This document shows, one piece after another, positions 13,412-15,931 of a stretch of 15,931 nucleotides of DNA. The DNA comes from CAYNST01 sp964399955 (GTDB taxonomy: Bacteria; Pseudomonadota; Gammaproteobacteria; Pseudomonadales; Cellvibrionaceae): positions 1-15,931 of the forward strand of contig CAYNST010000078.1 of NCBI GenBank assembly GCA_964399955.1. Reading direction: 5' to 3'. A program made the translations under genes and the position numbers. Within the stretch, counting starts at the first letter, position 1; the number at the start of each line of letters is the position of its first letter. Under the pieces are notes generated by a model, which ran no database searches, was not told where the DNA came from, and saw only the letters and a program-made list of their open reading frames with translations.

Positions 13412-15322
13412 TTAATGAACAAGACTGGATTCACTCACAGTTGAGCCCGCCGACTCAGCAAAAATCTTATTGTTTTCCACCACTGCGGTCAAAATCTCAA
13501 CGGCGCCTACGTGCGTTAGATGACCGTAGTCGAATTGTACAGGCACGCCTGAGCGGGTGACGACGATGCACTGCTTGTCTGGGCAAATGGCATCTAGAAT
13601 AGAAACGTAGCGTCCCTGAGTGCTACTTATTCTGAGATTAAAGCTGTTATCAACCCTTGAAATTTCTTCATACCGGCGCGACCGTTTTAGCCGCTCTCCT
13701 TCACCCGACGGGCCGTAATCCTTTGCCAGCAGTCGCGGTAGATCCTGCTCGTATTCGATAATGGGCCCAAAAACGACAACCTCCTGAGTGTGCTGAGATA
13801 TAGAATTTATCGTCTTTACCAGACGCTCCAGGTCTTCGGTTTTCCATCGGCCAGAGAGTATGATTTTGTCAAAGTGCTTGTCTTTGATTAGCTCTTCAAA
13901 CGTCCAGCGGATAATCTCCGTGCAATAAGGCTCACCCAGGTAGGCAGTTGTAGGGCGGCAACCCGAAGTGGTGATCTGCGTGAGTGTTGCATTAGAGCCT
14001 TTGAGTGCGTCCAGGGCGCTATAGAGGTGCGCGGCATGACTGTCCCCAACCAGCAGAATGTTCGTCATACCGTCCTGGTGGGTAATGCATTCATCCCGGC
14101 TAAGCTCCTTGTGACGACTGGAAGCAAAGCACGTTCCGGGACGATACCTGTCCGTTTCATAATCCAGGTATTCAGAGAAGTAAACCTGTTGCTCGGAGAA
14201 GCGGCCGGGCAAGCCACTTAAAAAGATGCTGGCCGATGCTACAAGCAGTAAGCTCGTTGATACAAAAGCGCCTATGGCATTTCGCCGCTCGGAAAACCAC
14301 CCCTTGTTGAACCTAAGATTCTCAATGAAGCGCCAGCTCAAATACCCCAGCACAATCGACAACAATAACAGGCCCACCTGCTCCGATTTGCTGAGAGCAC
14401 CCAGCGTAGCACTTTTGTAAAACACGATCACTGGCCAATGCCACAAATAGAGGGAATAGGAAATCTTGCCGAAAAAGGCAAACAGGCCGTTTGACAAAAA
14501 CCGAGTAAGCCGCCCTCCCGTTTCTCCGGCGTATATTATAAGAGCAGTGGCAAGGGTAGGAATCAAAGCTGCCAACCCTGGAAACGGAGTACTGGCGTCA
14601 AACAAGATCAAACAGCCGGCCAAAGCACTCAAGCCAATCAGAATCAATAGGTCTGACTTAGTGGATGCGGCCCCACTTTTTGGCGGCCGGATGGCAATCA
14701 GGCCCCCGGCAATGAACTGAAAAAACCGTGTTGGAGATGAAAAAAACGCCAGCGCACCGTCGGTATGAACCAGCATTTCACTGGCAACCAAAGACACAAA
14801 TGCTATACCCAGGAGAATGGCCCACACCTTGCTGCGAAACTTGGCGGCTATGACCATCAAAATTATGGGGAATATCAGGTAAAACTGTTCTTCGACAGAA
14901 AGCGACCAGGTGTGGAGCAGCGGAGATGTCTCAAGCGACGGGTCAAAATAGCCTGACTGGAAATAGAAAAAGAAATTGGAAACGTGAAAAGTGGTGGCAA
15001 ACAGGCTTTTGGCAAAATCTGTGGTTTCCCTGGGCAAAGATACGAAATAACTGGCAACCAGAGTGCCCACGATCATGACGAAGAGCGCGGGGAACAGACG
15101 CCGAACTCGACGCGCATAAAAATTGACCAAATGGAAGTCGCGCTTCATCAGGTCCTTCCAGATAGACCCCATGATCAAATAGCCGGATATGACGAAGAAT
15201 ATGTCCACGCCAATATAGCCCCCCGGCAGGCGGCCCGGGTTTATATGAAAGATGACAACAGCCAAAACCGCGATTGCCCGCAATCCTTGTATGTCCCAAC
15301 GGTATGCTTTAGTTGCGTTCAA
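13412..15322 (-). CDS. OafA-type acyltransferase: AT3 membrane domain fused to SGNH domain (636 aa), TTG start
   Basis: Probable surface-glycan O-acyltransferase of the same architecture as its neighbour. Residues 1 to about 375 are the AT3 domain: WDIQGLRAIAVLAVVIFH with H26, GGYIGVDIFFVISGYLI (34-50), RRVRRLFP (71-78), LLHTWSLSVEEQFYL (135-149) and SYSLYLWHWPVIV (288-300). Residues about 395-636 are the SGNH domain, with VGDSHAAHL (425-433) carrying the nucleophile Ser, SGCRP (453-457), SGRW (490-493) and DYGH (598-601) as the DxxH motif. The start is a TTG at 15320-15322: AGGA (15334-15331) lies 8 bases upstream, the protein begins exactly where the family does, and the next Met is at residue 51, too late. 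A good promoter sits just upstream. It resembles the 660-residue neighbour at motif level but differs enough in the SGNH part to suggest another substrate. Confidence 0.9.
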   Translation of the reverse strand: MNATKAYRWDIQGLRAIAVLAVVIFHINPGRLPGGYIGVDIFFVISGYLIMGSIWKDLMKRDFHLVNFYARRVRRLFPALFVMIVGTLVASYFVSLPRETTDFAKSLFATTFHVSNFFFYFQSGYFDPSLETSPLLHTWSLSVEEQFYLIFPIILMVIAAKFRSKVWAILLGIAFVSLVASEMLVHTDGALAFFSSPTRFFQFIAGGLIAIRPPKSGAASTKSDLLILIGLSALAGCLILFDASTPFPGLAALIPTLATALIIYAGETGGRLTRFLSNGLFAFFGKISYSLYLWHWPVIVFYKSATLGALSKSEQVGLLLLSIVLGYLSWRFIENLRFNKGWFSERRNAIGAFVSTSLLLVASASIFLSGLPGRFSEQQVYFSEYLDYETDRYRPGTCFASSRHKELSRDECITHQDGMTNILLVGDSHAAHLYSALDALKGSNATLTQITTSGCRPTTAYLGEPYCTEIIRWTFEELIKDKHFDKIILSGRWKTEDLERLVKTINSISQHTQEVVVFGPIIEYEQDLPRLLAKDYGPSGEGERLKRSRRYEEISRVDNSFNLRISSTQGRYVSILDAICPDKQCIVVTRSGVPVQFDYGHLTHVGAVEILTAVVENNKIFAESAGSTVSESSLVH

Positions 15323-15330
15323 CGCTACTT

Positions 15331-15334
15331 TCCT
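15331..15334 (-). promoter_or_regulatory. Ribosome binding site that supports the TTG start
   Basis: AGGA on the minus strand is 8 bases before the TTG at 15322. No ATG or GTG in frame lies nearby, so this site decides the start of the 636-residue acyltransferase. Confidence 0.6.
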
Positions 15335-15348
15335 ATGATTGCCACTCT

Positions 15349-15377
15349 GTTATAAGCAAGGCCCGCTGCCCTCGCAA
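15349..15377 (-). promoter_or_regulatory. Sigma-70-like promoter for the 636-residue acyltransferase gene
   Basis: On the minus strand TTGCGA (15377-15372) is followed after exactly 17 bases by TATAAC (15354-15349). The matches are 4 of 6 and 5 of 6 to consensus. Transcription would begin near 15342, giving a leader of about 20 bases that contains the AGGA ribosome site. It is the best promoter in the window and may drive the next gene too. Confidence 0.6.
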
Positions 15378-15931
15378 GCCGTCGGCCTGATGGGATAGCC
15401 AAGCTCAATAGCCAATTTGAACGGCGCCTTCACCCACGGCGACATGATTTTTATACTTGTGCGCAGGGATAGATTTGCCTGGACCACCGGGCTGAACACG
15501 GCTGCGGCTTGCCACCAAAGCTAAAAACGGGCACTTGGCGGTGTCAGGCGCGTTGCTCAAGAACTGAAGCCTGCTGGCAGCACAAAACGGAGAGTAAGCT
15601 GGACGGCCGGAAGCAAATTACACCGAATTGCCCCTGCACAACAATGCCCCCAACTTCGCCACGCTCGCGCCTACTGGCGTTTGCATAACCTTTCTTGCCG
15701 GCCACCGAAAAGCCAGGAAAAAGTGCGCCTACGCTCCGGGTATGACGTGGTTTGGCCGATTCAGGCAATGTATCAAGCAGACGGGCGGAGCAAGGCGGAG
15801 GTTCGCGGGACATTAAAGAACTGTGTACAAGCTGTCAACAACTATTCGGGTTGATTTGCGAGTGTTAGAAGAAGTGGACTCACTGATCTTAAACGGAATT
15901 TACAACAAATATTCTTAGCGCAATGCGTAAG
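15378..15931. other. About 550-base stretch with no supported gene
   Basis: Short open frames exist (such as 15544-15813 minus and 15628-15816 plus), but none has a ribosome site, a recognisable motif or natural-looking composition. A small CGCC/GGCG hairpin lies at 15668-15679. The last 100 bases are AT-richer and may be a promoter region or the tail of a gene beyond the window; an ATG at 15923 is too close to the edge to judge. No tRNA, terminator or mobile element was recognised. Confidence 0.4.
15810..15838 (-). promoter_or_regulatory. Possible minus-strand promoter with perfect -35 box
   Basis: TTGACA (15838-15833) on the minus strand is followed 17 bases later by TAATGT (15815-15810), which matches the -10 consensus at only three positions. 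A transcript from here would run about 480 bases before the acyltransferase start, across gene-free DNA. It may serve an unannotated small RNA, or be chance. Confidence 0.25.

Noticed and set aside
15544..15813. 89-codon minus-strand ORF in the right flank
   Set aside because: No ribosome site, no recognisable domain, and mixed Cys/Arg/Ser composition unlike the true genes here.
1..15931. CRISPR array, tRNA, rRNA, transposase, integrase or toxin-antitoxin genes
   Set aside because: Scanned for by eye; no regularly spaced repeats, cloverleaf-like segments or recognisable proteins of these kinds were found.

Overview
The window looks like chromosomal DNA of a gammaproteobacterium, probably marine or salt-adapted. 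This rests on moderately GC-rich coding DNA, on NhaP2 and OpgC-like proteins that resemble enterobacterial and pseudomonad relatives, and on a six-gene Mrp antiporter operon with fused A and B subunits, a layout known from Pseudomonas and rhizobia. The genus cannot be fixed from the sequence.

Left part, plus strand (654-9690): a cation-homeostasis block. A tightly overlapping operon, mnhAB-C-D-E-F-G (654-6663), encodes a multisubunit Na+/H+ antiporter related to the membrane arm of respiratory complex I. After a 181-base gap comes an AI-2E/UPF0118 family permease (6845-7906), then an NhaP2-type K+/H+ antiporter with a cytoplasmic RCK_C and CorC/HlyC-type tail (7972-9690). All three could exchange monovalent cations for protons, so the block may work as one unit for Na+/K+ and pH balance. 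For the middle gene this is inference.

Right part, minus strand (9818-15322): three consecutive acyltransferase-3 (AT3) membrane proteins. The leftmost is OpgC/MdoC-like, with no soluble domain. The other two are OafA-type fusions of an AT3 membrane domain with a C-terminal periplasmic SGNH esterase-like domain. They probably O-acylate cell-surface or periplasmic glycans. The two larger genes lie about 175 bases apart and the third is separated by about 310 bases. The first and third genes have convincing sigma-70-like promoters, so they are probably transcribed as separate units.

The non-coding parts are of some interest. The 568 bases upstream of the Mrp operon contain no convincing gene but several nested inverted repeats, and look like a structured RNA, a long regulatory leader or a decayed element. 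The last ~550 bases also lack a gene and carry only a weak promoter-like motif. No tRNA, rRNA, CRISPR array, insertion sequence or integrase was recognised. I found no clearly new biological system. The best leads are the structured element upstream of mnhA, the grouping of three antiporter types, and the run of three acyltransferases.
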